Shown piece by piece: positions 46,001-54,309 of a DNA stretch of 64,000 nucleotides. The notes under the pieces are model-generated. The model ran no database searches. It had not been told where the DNA came from and was given only the letters and a program-made list of their open reading frames with translations. Source of the stretch: Gemmatimonadota bacterium (GTDB taxonomy: Bacteria > Gemmatimonadota > Gemmatimonadetes > Gemmatimonadales > GWC2-71-9). Numbering within the stretch: position 1 is the first letter of the stretch; each line of letters begins with the position of its first letter. Where the stretch lies: positions 372,001 to 436,000 of the forward strand of contig JAJCZX010000030.1 of assembly GCA_029262195.1 (NCBI GenBank), given 5' to 3'. The translations under genes were made by a program, and so were the position numbers.

Positions 46001-47941
46001 TAGCGCAAAGTCACAGTAGTCATCGGCGTTAGGCGTGTATTCGTTTGATCTAACAGCATATTCAAGCGCCTCGTTCAGTACCTTCGTACAGTCGAGATGG
46101 CTTTGGTTCGCTCGAAGCCAGTTCCGAAATACATAAATCGCATCTCGAGAGGAGCCAAGGCTGTCTATCCGATCAGCAATTCCACTGGCTGTGTCGTCCC
46201 GAAAGGACAGAGCAATAGCGGGCAAAAGGGATCTCAGCCGCGGACTAGTGATCTGTTCATGAAAGATGGAAGATCCCGTCTCGTTGTTCCCGAAAAAATC
46301 GGCTTGCAAACTCAGACCGATCAAAACCCTATCGAGGCCGGAGTCCCCTCGCTCTCGTTGTTTCTCCACCAGCTTGAGCGCGAGTCGTTCGTCGATACGG
46401 ATTAGGTCGTGGGCTAGATTGCGAAACTTAGTTCGATGAAGGGGGCGGGTGTGTTTGGCAAGTAGCTCAGCGATTTCGTCGACCAATTCGGTTGGTAGCG
46501 GGGCAGACTTCGCCACGGCGACGCCGTAGGCGGCAAGCATCTCAATCCTATCTTCGAGGCGACGAACGGATCTGGCTACCGCCAGGCTCTGATCTGGTTG
46601 TCCAATATCCACAAGCGCCTGGATTTCCGCGCGATCCGTTTTCGTATACCCAAGTTCGTTAAAGGCTGAAACAGTAATAGCGAACCTAGACACTTCTTCA
46701 ATTCTATGGCTGCGTTCCGCCGCCTCAAAACCGACTGTCGCGACCGAAACAACCGATTCCAGCGAAGGGGCATCTCGAACTATTTCGCTCAATTGCTCGT
46801 CTCTGAGGAACTCCAAAACGCCTTCATAGTCGCCAGTTTCATAGAACAAACGTGGTATCGCTGATAATTCTTCCGCGTTTTCGGCAGTCAGTTTGAACGT
46901 CACGTATTTCTGAAGAACTTCGTCGTAGATATCGTTAAGTTCTTCCTTGCCAAACCGCCGGAAAGCTTCATTCACGAAACTCACCGGTTCAGCATTGTCC
47001 GTTCCCCCAACAATAAACCAATGAGTTCGGACCCATTCGCGGACTTGCTTTTCGTTCCCGGCGAGACAAGTTGCAAGCTCCGCAATAGAGAGACGCTGTC
47101 CAAGGGAAACGCAGCAAAGAAATTCCCGGAATTCAGGGGCGGAAATTTCGGGCACGTTCCACGCCAATCGGATCAAATGAAGAAGCTCGCGTGGCGGCGC
47201 ATCCAAAACCTCGTCAACAGAGTGGTCCTCGTCGAGAAGTTGTGAAATAATAGCGAGGTGCCCAGGAAGGCCTCCACAGTGTTCGTAAATTCTTTCGCTA
47301 TCCTCCTTGCTCAGCTCTATATGATGAGTCAAAAACTCGCGTGTCTGAGGCAGGTTAAACGGTGTCAAACTTTGGATCCGAAACTTGCTAAGCGACGTCA
47401 CTTCAAGAACCTCATCCGTCGGGCCCTGCGTGATTATCACGCCAGTGTGCCTCGAAGGGGGAGGGAGAAGGCCAATTATCTGTTGAACAACATGCTTTTC
47501 ACTTTGCACCACGTGCTCAAGCCCGTCGATAATGAAAAAGAATTTTGACCCCTCCCTAATTGACCGTTGCCCTGCCTCGTTATAGAGGCGTTGCAGAAAG
47601 ACCTGGTCTACCACGGCCGGGCCGGGGGAAGGTTTGTCTGGAAATAACAAATACTGCATCTGGCAGGCGATGTCGTATAGGACCATCTCAGGCGACCGCC
47701 CCAAACGACTTTCCCCCGAGACGAACGCGCCGATGGTGGTTGCCGGGTGCCTAGCAGCGAATTGCATTAGGACTTCAGTCTTTCCGGACTGCGGCGCGCC
47801 CTCAAGAATTACAAAATTTTGCCTCGTCAGGAGCTGCTCAAGAGTGAGCAGTATGCTCTCTCGAGAAACGGGATTCTCTATCGCCAGGGGTTTGCTGGAA
47901 CATTTCGCGAGCGGGGTAATCGATTTGGCCAGAGTCATCAC
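43034..47941 (-). CDS. STAND-like NTPase with long helical repeats and C-terminal PLD-like domain
   Basis: 1635 aa from a GTG at 47941, preferred because GGAGG sits 8 nt upstream (ATG at 47938 or 47956 are alternatives). An N-terminal NTPase has Walker A GAPQSGKT (about 48-55), Walker B FFIIDGLEHV (Asp139), a sensor strand GVIITQG and a CGGLPGHLAIIS motif like the GxP of STAND/AP-ATPases. About 1100 residues of helical, TPR- or ARM-like repeats follow. The last 160 residues look like a phospholipase-D-type fold (LLIHDPYFTAEDLALLR, CEVRILTSW, RWWVSGESGIKMGWSWNQ), but the catalytic HxK is replaced by KER. The architecture recalls bacterial NLR-type defence proteins with the effector at the C-terminus. 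G+C looks lower than in flanking tkt. Confidence 0.75.
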   Translation of the reverse strand: MMTLAKSITPLAKCSSKPLAIENPVSRESILLTLEQLLTRQNFVILEGAPQSGKTEVLMQFAARHPATTIGAFVSGESRLGRSPEMVLYDIACQMQYLLFPDKPSPGPAVVDQVFLQRLYNEAGQRSIREGSKFFFIIDGLEHVVQSEKHVVQQIIGLLPPPSRHTGVIITQGPTDEVLEVTSLSKFRIQSLTPFNLPQTREFLTHHIELSKEDSERIYEHCGGLPGHLAIISQLLDEDHSVDEVLDAPPRELLHLIRLAWNVPEISAPEFREFLCCVSLGQRLSIAELATCLAGNEKQVREWVRTHWFIVGGTDNAEPVSFVNEAFRRFGKEELNDIYDEVLQKYVTFKLTAENAEELSAIPRLFYETGDYEGVLEFLRDEQLSEIVRDAPSLESVVSVATVGFEAAERSHRIEEVSRFAITVSAFNELGYTKTDRAEIQALVDIGQPDQSLAVARSVRRLEDRIEMLAAYGVAVAKSAPLPTELVDEIAELLAKHTRPLHRTKFRNLAHDLIRIDERLALKLVEKQRERGDSGLDRVLIGLSLQADFFGNNETGSSIFHEQITSPRLRSLLPAIALSFRDDTASGIADRIDSLGSSRDAIYVFRNWLRANQSHLDCTKVLNEALEYAVRSNEYTPNADDYCDFALCLPNLPKTAILDYVARFDAVRESIRDIGPMQDVMRLEYLLAKAEFGVDEDVANNRVIAAYLEVFESSVVANHRAAALAGLAALQREVKSRCQKPDEPLGVSLSEVETELRGCLTDVLAATFDHVRVLKPIINALAEVSPELSVEIAQQANTRDRRDELVHEIIEIHLDQKWARVSWSVIFEAIDSIRDRAVKSSAIATAVDRLVYEDTNQLDKSSQLGRMAHLVEIIVALEHRSLARAQFVSYVLRVYDAPISEKFLPHVEKAKAEWAAIVNPWSKLDFGFAAVSALCEGDRRFGEAFLMEVAQFKTQSPAGGMGPRTIRISADLAVAAAVGMMRTNVWDGVLEERLIALIENPAVSLVDQVGLWTDLSTRLQGGVNPDKGNVYVQNRLHPLLDGLKELDSATYQRCLIIAAPALFRWHRGIARDCIEELEYPARESAIARIHHFITTNAPLPYASEVDLKRARPQSYDWALEMVDLADYTYEDSQLYNLVASVGRNIGGRKSELNSTQKERIESSLRKIIQAKLPNPDFIKHEGYLVLCEGWLKTIRSQHLGSIPSDLLDRGRDIPNLADRAFVLTQLAQMFKCAGDLELFDEIDGLVEAISVESDKTERLLDIADFLSKYKKTRASKYVEKALHLSRGLDYWSAKNARERAVNLAYEIDPGLARKMASDTDDDPIRASEKRKASVEQGKKWLKATQAAPAAPTDFEYLADAAGNLTGSLIEGRAGAINTAGVLPILARCKGVDLTEAHPVYSFAIESIVAKYKQSDTASAHLVPLCAAVLNVAELVERAVSRRGASTGIADREALDKLSNGLRSSVVLGANSRREAEEFIVNWLPNCRDRLLIHDPYFTAEDLALLRLVRGVTNCEVRILTSWQKHLKDVGPPPWDEYYREKWKEFSDDKDAHCWVVVAGVGSSGSSPIKERWWVSGESGIKMGWSWNQIESQKIISISQMDSLEQEKAKTALTKYGVDMHMVHAGQRVRYQPIQI

Positions 47942-48404
47942 GATACACACCTCCATTTAGTTTCCCATGCATGGCTGGCACCCGAATGCAAACAACGCAA
48001 GCGGACGTACAGTGTCAAACCATTAACATATGGCCGGACAAAAGCGACGGGTCATCCTCGTTGGGCTGGAAATGGTTAACGGGGCTCCGCTCCAACTCAA
48101 TATCGTTTTTCTTCTTGCTCCTGAGAACCAAGAAGCATTCCAATCCCTGAAAAAACACTGGCAAATCCGGTCCCAAACTATCAAGGTGGTCAACCGGCCC
48201 AACGGGTCCAACCGTCAAAACCGTGCGGTCGGTTTTTGTTCGACGAATGGCTGAGACGGGCATATGGCGTGGCTGAAATCGAACCACAACGGGCTGGCCT
48301 CTGGCATCCGATCCGCAGGAATAGGATTCGACCCGATGCCGCGAAAGGAGTGAGCGGCGAGGACTGAATCCCATTCAGGAGTCAAGGCAACCTTCTATCC
48401 GATT
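47942..48404. other. Intergenic region between transketolase and STAND genes
   Basis: 463 nt. A 119-codon minus-strand frame (48015-48374) has no recognisable domain or ribosome site and is not called a gene. A small perfect hairpin (CTGAAT, CCC, ATTCAG at 48364-48378) follows the tkt stop by about 27 nt but lacks a U-tract. The left end should carry the promoter of the STAND gene. Confidence 0.45.
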
Positions 48405-50423
48405 CTACCCCATCAATTGCTTCGCCGCAGTAACAACCGTCGATGCGGTTATCCCATACTCTTTGTAAAGGCGATCTGCGGGGGCGGAGGCGCCGAACCT
48501 TTCAAATCCCACCACTCGACCATTGTCTCCGACAATCCTGTACCACGGCATGGGGTGAGCCGCTTCAACCGCAACCCGAGGAATTCCAGCAGGCAAAACG
48601 CCGTCTCGGTAACCAGCGTCCTGGTCAGCGAACAACTCCATCGAAGGCATGCTCACAACCCGCGCGTCGGTACCTGAAGAAGCCAACTCGTCCGCAGCAT
48701 CAAGAGCGATTTCGACCTCCGAACCTGAGGCGATCAGAATCACATCAGGTGTCCCCTCTGTGTCACGCAGAGTGTATCCGCCTCTGCTGACGCCCTCAGC
48801 CGGAGCCAGATCCGATCTGTCCAGAAACCGGACTTTCTGCCTGGTCAACGCCAGAACAGACGGTCCCCTAGTGTTTTCCAGCGCGACTTTCCAAGCTTGA
48901 GAAGTCTCGGTCGAATCGGCAGGTCGTAATACGGTCATGCCTGGAATGAGTCTCAGAGCGGCGAGATGCTCAACTGGCTGGTGAGTCGGTCCATCTTCAC
49001 CGAGTCCTATTGAGTCGTGGGTAAGGACGTACACGACCTTCTGACCCATCAAAGCCGCCAGTCTCATTGAACCGCGCATGTAATCAGAAAAGACCAAAAA
49101 CGTTCCGCCGTACGGAATGAAACCGCCATGGAGTGCCAATCCGTTCATCACACCACCCATGCCATGCTCACGGATCCCGAAGTAGAGATTTCTACCCGTG
49201 CGATCATCGGTGCCGAATGCAGTTTCTCCCTTGATGTCAGTCAGATTGGATCCGGTCAAATCGGCCGAGCCACCAAACATCTCAGGCAAACTGGCCGCGA
49301 TAGCGTTGATTACTTTGCCGGACGCCGCGCGTGTGGCCATGGTGCCGTTTTCGGCATTGAAGTCGGGAAGAGAATCAGCCCAATTGTCGGGAAGGCGACC
49401 ATCCATGCGGCGTTGGAATTCGTCCGCAACTTCAGAGTTGCTCGACGAATACGCGTCCCATCGCTCTCCGTACTCAGCTTCGAGGCTCGCACCTCGATCC
49501 AGGCATTTTCGCCATTGCGCCAACGCTTCATCGGGAACGACAAAGTCTCCCTCGTATTCCCAGCCGAGTTTTTCTTTCGTCAGAACAATTTCATCAGCGC
49601 CCAGCGGAGCGCCGTGCGCACCCGCAGTGTCCTGCTTGTTGGGACTGCCGTATCCGATGTGTGTGGTAACGACGACCAGAGTCGGTTTCTCCGTCTCGTT
49701 TTTCGCTACGACGATGGCTTGATCAATCGCGTCAAGGTCATTGCCATCGTCCACTGTGAGAACGTGCCAGCCGTAGGATTCGAATCGTCCCGTAACATCG
49801 TCGGTGCAGGACAGGTTGGTCGAGCCGTCGATAGTGATGCTGTTGTTGTCGAAGAAACCTATGAGTTTGCCAAGCCTGAGGTGACCAGCCAACGACGCGG
49901 CCTCGTGGGAAATGCCCTCCATGAGATCCCCGTCACCCGCCACAAAATAGGTATGGTGGTCCACAACACGATGCTCACGGGTGTTGAATTCGGCAGCGAG
50001 TTTCGCCTCAGCGATTGCCATCCCAACCGCGTTGGATAACCCCTGTCCCAGTGGGCCGGTCGTCGTCTCTACGCCCGATGTGTGCCCGACTTCAGGATGG
50101 CCCGGCGTTTTGCTGCCCCATTGCCGGAAATCCTTGATGTCCTCGAGGGTGAGTTCATAGCCGGACAGATGGAGGAGAGAATAAAGCAACATCGAAGCGT
50201 GACCACCGGACAACACGAACCTGTCCCGATCCACCCAACCGGGGTTTGCCGGATTATGCCGCAGGTGCCGAGTCCACAGAACGTAGGCCAACGGTGCCAG
50301 GCCCATGGGGGCGCCGGGGTGTCCCGAATTGGCTTTCTGGATGGCGTCAATTGAGAGGGTGCGGATCGTATTGACGCAGAGAGTATCAGCGTCAGTGCCA
50401 GGGAACCGAACTGTGTCAGGCAT
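48405..50423 (-). CDS. tkt: Transketolase
   Basis: About 672 aa from the ATG at 50423, where homology begins ([34 protein letters not shown] in pieces); the 13 upstream codons look unrelated. Thiamine-diphosphate enzyme that moves two-carbon units between sugar phosphates in the pentose phosphate pathway. TPP site GDGDLMEG and [24 protein letters not shown], and the second-domain [17 protein letters not shown] are all present and intact. It is divergent from aconitase and lies at the edge of the accessory block. Confidence 0.96.
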   Translation of the reverse strand: MPDTVRFPGTDADTLCVNTIRTLSIDAIQKANSGHPGAPMGLAPLAYVLWTRHLRHNPANPGWVDRDRFVLSGGHASMLLYSLLHLSGYELTLEDIKDFRQWGSKTPGHPEVGHTSGVETTTGPLGQGLSNAVGMAIAEAKLAAEFNTREHRVVDHHTYFVAGDGDLMEGISHEAASLAGHLRLGKLIGFFDNNSITIDGSTNLSCTDDVTGRFESYGWHVLTVDDGNDLDAIDQAIVVAKNETEKPTLVVVTTHIGYGSPNKQDTAGAHGAPLGADEIVLTKEKLGWEYEGDFVVPDEALAQWRKCLDRGASLEAEYGERWDAYSSSNSEVADEFQRRMDGRLPDNWADSLPDFNAENGTMATRAASGKVINAIAASLPEMFGGSADLTGSNLTDIKGETAFGTDDRTGRNLYFGIREHGMGGVMNGLALHGGFIPYGGTFLVFSDYMRGSMRLAALMGQKVVYVLTHDSIGLGEDGPTHQPVEHLAALRLIPGMTVLRPADSTETSQAWKVALENTRGPSVLALTRQKVRFLDRSDLAPAEGVSRGGYTLRDTEGTPDVILIASGSEVEIALDAADELASSGTDARVVSMPSMELFADQDAGYRDGVLPAGIPRVAVEAAHPMPWYRIVGDNGRVVGFERFGASAPADRLYKEYGITASTVVTAAKQLMG

Positions 50424-50574
50424 TGTTTTTGGTCTACTATTTTGTGCTGGAGAGTCCCGCAAAGTCTGCGGCGCGGCCTATTCAAGATAGCGAGGCGCCT
50501 TGTAATTACGACCCCTCTTCGACAACGGAGAACCGCCCTGTGGCGGGCCACAGTACACCAATTAACTTTGACTG

Positions 50575-53271
50575 ATGAATAATCCACTCAACTCCCGCGC
50601 CAGTCTCTCCCTCGCCGAAGGCGATGTGACCATTTTCCGACTCAAAGCCCTCGCCGAACAGGGCCTCGTCGAACTCGATAAACTGCCGTTTTCCATACGA
50701 GTCCTGCTGGAAAACGTGTTGCGCCACGCTGGTACCGGCACGGTAACCGACGATGATGTCCGCAACGTAGCAGCGTGGACACCCAGCCCCGATGGCAGTA
50801 AAGAAGTGCCCTACATGCCAGCGCGGGTCATTCTACAGGACTTTACTGGAGTGCCAGCCGTTGTGGATTTGGCCGCGTTGAGAGATGCCATCGTTTCGCT
50901 CGGTGGTAGCCCTGACAAGATCAACCCTCTCGTCCCCACCGACCTCGTCATAGACCACTCCGTACAGGTCGACCGAGCTGGAAACGCGGAGGCTTTCGGA
51001 TACAACGTTCAACGCGAGATGGAGCGAAATAAAGAGCGCTATTCCCTGTTGAAGTGGGCGCAACAGGCCTTTGACAACTTCCAGGTCGTGCCTCCAGGCA
51101 CCGGTATCGTCCATCAAGTAAACCTTGAGCGCCTGGCCGATGTAGTCAGAATCGATACCAGCTCTGGTGAACCGATTGCATTTCCGGACACCTTAGTCGG
51201 GACTGATTCGCACACTACAATGATCAATGGACTTGGAGTTATGGGATGGGGAGTCGGCGGAATTGAAGCCGAGGCGGTGATGCTGGGCCAACCCTACTTC
51301 ATGAAGCTGCCCGAGGTCGTCGGGATGAATCTCACCGGCAAGTTACCCGAAGGTGTAACTGCGACCGACCTCGTTCTCACCGTGGTGCAGATGCTGAGAG
51401 AACATGGTGTTGTCGGAAAATTTGTCGAATTCCATGGATCTGGTCTGGCTTCATTGACCCTCGCTGACAGGGCTACCCTGGCCAACATGGCGCCGGAATA
51501 CGGTGCCACAATGGGTTTCTTCCCGGTCGACGCGCAGACTCTCACATACCTGGAGCGTACCGGTCGCCAGGGCGTGGTCGAACGCGTGGAGAAGTACTGC
51601 AAAGAACAGGGCCTCTTCCACACTCAAGACTCGCCCGTGCCGGATTACAGTTCGACCGTCGAATTGGACATGTCGACTCTGGTCCCATCGCTATCAGGAC
51701 CCAAGCGGCCCCAGGACAGAGTTTCCCTCAGCGACCTTCACAGATCCTTTGACGCTGTAGTGCCGTCGCTCATCCCCAGTAATTCAGATAGAGATCCCAA
51801 GGCCGAAGGACCAGTCGTCAAAGTTGAATTGGATGGCGAGACCTTCGACCTGAAAGATGGCTCCATCGTAATCGCCGCGATCACAAGTTGTACGAACACC
51901 TCTAACCCGACCGTGATGGTTGGTGCCGGACTCGTTGCCCGCAACGCCGTCGCAAAAGGCCTAACGTGCCAACCATGGGTTAAGACCAGTCTCGCGCCCG
52001 GGTCACGCGTGGTAACCCGATACCTCGAGCAAGCCGGCGTTATGAGTGATCTGGACACACTCGGCTTTAACGTCGTGGGCTATGGCTGTACCACCTGTAT
52101 TGGTAACAGTGGCCCCCTGCCCGACCCAATCAACAACGCTATCACAGACAATGACCTCGTTGTCGCAGCGGTGTTGTCGGGCAATCGCAATTTCGAGGCG
52201 AGGATTCACGCCAACATCCGTGCCAACTATTTGGCCTCACCGATGTTGGTGGTCGCCTACGCGCTTGCCGGTCGAGTGGACATCGATCTTTCAACCGAGC
52301 CTCTGGGAACCGACTCTGATGGTAACCCGGTGTTTCTGAAAGACATCTGGCCCTCTGCTGTAGAGTTGAGCGACACGGTGAACTCTTCTTTGACACCTGA
52401 GATGTTCACCAGCGAGTACGCCACAGTTTTCGAAGGCGACGACACCTGGAAAGCGCTTGAAGTGCCTGAGGGTGACGCAGGCAGATTCCGCTGGGACCCC
52501 GACTCCACCTACGTGGCGGAACCTCCCTTCTTCCAGAACCTGGAAATGGAACCCGGTGAACTTACTGACATTGAAGGTGCCACCGTTCTCGCCTGGTTGG
52601 GAGACAGCACCACCACAGATCATATCTCACCGGCTGGCGCCATACCCAAGAACGGGCCCGCAGGAAAATGGTTGATCGAAAAGGGCGTGGAGCCGAAAGA
52701 CTACAACACCTTCGGATCACGACGGGGACACCACGACGTTATGATGAGAGGGACGTTCGGCAACGTCAGGATCAAGAACCGCCTGGCCGATGGTAAAGAG
52801 GGCAACTGGACGCGCCACATCCCCTCCGGCGAAATCGTGAGCATCTTCGATGCCTCGATGCGCTACCAGAGCGATAACACGCCGTTAGTTGTGCTGGCTG
52901 GCACAGAGTACGGAACCGGAAGTTCAAGGGACTGGGCAGCCAAGGGTACCACGCTACTGGGTGTGAAAGCTGTCTTCGCCGCTTCCTACGAGCGTATCCA
53001 CCGGGGCAACCTGATCGGAATGGGAGTGCTTCCGCTGGAGTTCCTCGATGGAGAAAACGCTGACACTCTGGGATTCGACGGAACGGAGAAGTTTTCAATC
53101 TCCGGGATTGCCGATGGCCTCGAACCGGGGTGCCAGTTAACTGCCAGAGCCAGCGGTCCGAACGGAGACAAGGAGTTCAAGGTTCTCGCACGGTTGGATA
53201 CTGCAATTGAGATCGAGTATTACCGGCACGGTGGAATCTTGCAGTATGTGTTGAGGGATCTGGTTTCGTAA
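50575..53271 (+). CDS. acnA: Aconitate hydratase (AcnA/IRP1 type)
   Basis: 898 aa, full length for the AcnA/IRP1 class that isomerises citrate and isocitrate in the TCA cycle. The [4Fe-4S] ligands are Cys439 (SCTNTSNP), Cys505 and Cys508 (YGCTTCIGNSG). The C-terminal swivel domain has GTEYGTGSSRDWAAKGT. No obvious Shine-Dalgarno precedes the ATG. The stop is followed after 3 nt by a G-rich periodic array and then a multi-hairpin repeat. Confidence 0.97.
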   Translation: MNNPLNSRASLSLAEGDVTIFRLKALAEQGLVELDKLPFSIRVLLENVLRHAGTGTVTDDDVRNVAAWTPSPDGSKEVPYMPARVILQDFTGVPAVVDLAALRDAIVSLGGSPDKINPLVPTDLVIDHSVQVDRAGNAEAFGYNVQREMERNKERYSLLKWAQQAFDNFQVVPPGTGIVHQVNLERLADVVRIDTSSGEPIAFPDTLVGTDSHTTMINGLGVMGWGVGGIEAEAVMLGQPYFMKLPEVVGMNLTGKLPEGVTATDLVLTVVQMLREHGVVGKFVEFHGSGLASLTLADRATLANMAPEYGATMGFFPVDAQTLTYLERTGRQGVVERVEKYCKEQGLFHTQDSPVPDYSSTVELDMSTLVPSLSGPKRPQDRVSLSDLHRSFDAVVPSLIPSNSDRDPKAEGPVVKVELDGETFDLKDGSIVIAAITSCTNTSNPTVMVGAGLVARNAVAKGLTCQPWVKTSLAPGSRVVTRYLEQAGVMSDLDTLGFNVVGYGCTTCIGNSGPLPDPINNAITDNDLVVAAVLSGNRNFEARIHANIRANYLASPMLVVAYALAGRVDIDLSTEPLGTDSDGNPVFLKDIWPSAVELSDTVNSSLTPEMFTSEYATVFEGDDTWKALEVPEGDAGRFRWDPDSTYVAEPPFFQNLEMEPGELTDIEGATVLAWLGDSTTTDHISPAGAIPKNGPAGKWLIEKGVEPKDYNTFGSRRGHHDVMMRGTFGNVRIKNRLADGKEGNWTRHIPSGEIVSIFDASMRYQSDNTPLVVLAGTEYGTGSSRDWAAKGTTLLGVKAVFAASYERIHRGNLIGMGVLPLEFLDGENADTLGFDGTEKFSISGIADGLEPGCQLTARASGPNGDKEFKVLARLDTAIEIEYYRHGGILQYVLRDLVS

Positions 53272-53273
53272 GA

Positions 53274-53350
53274 AGGGCGGGGACAAAAGGCGGGTGAATA
53301 AGAGGGCGGATAAAAAGGGCGTTAAACTGGGCGGCTAATAGGGTCGGTTG
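53274..53350 (+). repeat. GGGCGG periodic array, copy 1
   Basis: Six GGGCGG-like cores (two shortened or altered) at about 53275, 53288, 53304, 53317, 53329 and 53341, spaced 12-16 nt by A-rich linkers. It begins right after the acnA stop and is followed 31 nt later by the hairpin element, the same arrangement as after the ADOP gene. Confidence 0.8.
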
Positions 53351-53381
53351 GAATATCCGGCAGCCTTTGTGATAGGTAGGA

Positions 53382-53481
53382 AGCCCCTGCAAGGGGCTAC
53401 TCGGCGGTGGCGACCGAGGTCGCCGGAAAAATCGCTCACGCCGCTCTCAGCGGCAATTGCCGAGTGGCGACTCTCAGTCGC
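53382..53481 (+). repeat. Multi-hairpin repeat element, copy 1 (complete)
   Basis: In order: hairpin AGCCCC-TGCAA-GGGGCT (53382-53398); closing stem ACTCGGC (53399-53405) with GCCGAGT (53459-53465), enclosing GGCGACC-GA-GGTCGCC (53409-53424) and GCCGCT-CTC-AGCGGC (53440-53454); then GCGACT-CTC-AGTCGC (53467-53481). The closing stem with two inner hairpins forms a three-way junction. Two related copies occur at 53772 and 57149. The rest of the 680-nt acnA-padR gap shows no gene. Confidence 0.85.
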
Positions 53482-53771
53482 ATTCTACACTAAACACCCA
53501 TCGCCAGTTTGGCCCTCCGTGGGATCGAATCGAATCCCGGAAACCCTGCGGATCTGTCCCGATTTTTCGCGCCCCGTGAGGCTTTAGTTCCCGCCGTCAA
53601 GCAGTCGCTCCCAGTTGATCACAACCCTCACCAAGTCGGCGTTTGGGTTATGCTAGTTAGTTGGGAAAAACGGAGGACAAAACGGCGGTTGTGGCAAGCG
53701 CGTTAGGAAGGAGGCACGCTCGGCGGAGTCGTGGATAATCTCATTGACGATCAATTTACGTGTTCAGGAGA

Positions 53772-53858
53772 CGCCCCTACTCGGCAATGGCGACCCATCG
53801 CCGGAAAAGATCTCGCGCCGCTCACAACGGCGAATGCCGAGTAGAGACTCTCAATCGC
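53772..53858 (+). repeat. Multi-hairpin repeat element, copy 2
   Basis: Closing stem ACTCGGC (53779-53785) with GCCGAGT (53836-53842) is conserved. It encloses GGCGA-CCCA-TCGCC and CGCCG-CTCACAA-CGGCG. Loops and some stem bases differ from copy 1 while pairing is kept. The first hairpin is reduced to GCCCCT and the last is degenerate. A G-rich stretch at 53661-53732 may be an eroded array. Confidence 0.8.
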
Positions 53859-53896
53859 ATCTTCCCACCAATAGTCATGGTCCAGCAACCGGAACA

Positions 53897-53925
53897 TTGA
53901 CATGTCGACATGGTAATATTTTAAT
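53897..53925 (+). promoter_or_regulatory. Promoter of padR-ADOP
   Basis: TTGACA (53897-53902), 17-nt spacer, TTTAAT (53920-53925; one mismatch to TATAAT). The predicted transcript would have a leader of about 20 nt before the padR ATG at 53953, without a Shine-Dalgarno. Confidence 0.65.
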
Positions 53926-53946
53926 CCGATATATTTTAACCCGACA
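53901..53946. promoter_or_regulatory. Candidate PadR operator elements
   Basis: A perfect 12-bp palindrome CATGTCGACATG (53901-53912), containing the ATGT/ACAT halves common in PadR boxes, lies in the promoter spacer. Next to it are two tandem 15-nt copies (53917-53931, 53932-53946) of TATTTTAAYCCGAYA, one over the -10 region. PadR binding at either would block transcription. Confidence 0.6.
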
Positions 53947-53952
53947 TTTTAT

Positions 53953-54309
53953 ATGAGCTATTCGAACCGATCGACCACCAAGCCTCTGACAGGCACCGTT
54001 TTCTACGTCCTCCTCGCCCTGGCCGAGACGCCAAAGTACGGACTCGGAATAGTTCAGGAAGTAGAACGACAAACAGGGGGCGAAGTTAAGCTCGGCCCCG
54101 GCACGCTTTACAACATCATCAAGAAGATGTTGGAGACAGGTTTGATCGAAGAGGTGTCCGCTGAACACCGGCCGATGGATGACGACCCCCGGCGCAGGTA
54201 CTACGGAATCACCGAAGATGGACGGTTTGCGTTCGAATCAGAGGCCTCTCGATTGGCATCGCTTGTCAGCGCCGCCAAATCAGTCGGTGCGTTAAAGGCC
54301 CGGCCATGA
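53953..54309 (+). CDS. PadR-family transcriptional regulator
   Basis: 118 aa with the PadR winged-helix domain: TGTVFYVLLALAETPKYGLG, EVKLGPGTLYNIIKKMLETGLIEE, and RRYYGITEDGRFAFESEASRL. The C-terminal dimerisation helix is short, as in the subgroup that accompanies ADOP permeases. The stop overlaps the permease start as ATGA, so the two are coupled. It probably represses its own operon. Confidence 0.92.
   Translation: MSYSNRSTTKPLTGTVFYVLLALAETPKYGLGIVQEVERQTGGEVKLGPGTLYNIIKKMLETGLIEEVSAEHRPMDDDPRRRYYGITEDGRFAFESEASRLASLVSAAKSVGALKARP

Noticed and set aside
48270-48300. tRNA T-loop-like sequence (GGTTCGATT on the minus strand)
   Set aside because: The flanking bases do not pair into a T-arm and no acceptor, D or anticodon arm is present, so no tRNA or att site is called.
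48015-48374. 119-codon minus-strand frame between tkt and the STAND gene
   Set aside because: No ribosome site, no domain, and composition unlike neighbouring proteins. Left as intergenic.
53348-53587. 79-codon plus-strand frame after acnA
   Set aside because: It runs through the structured repeat element; no start signal or protein-like composition.
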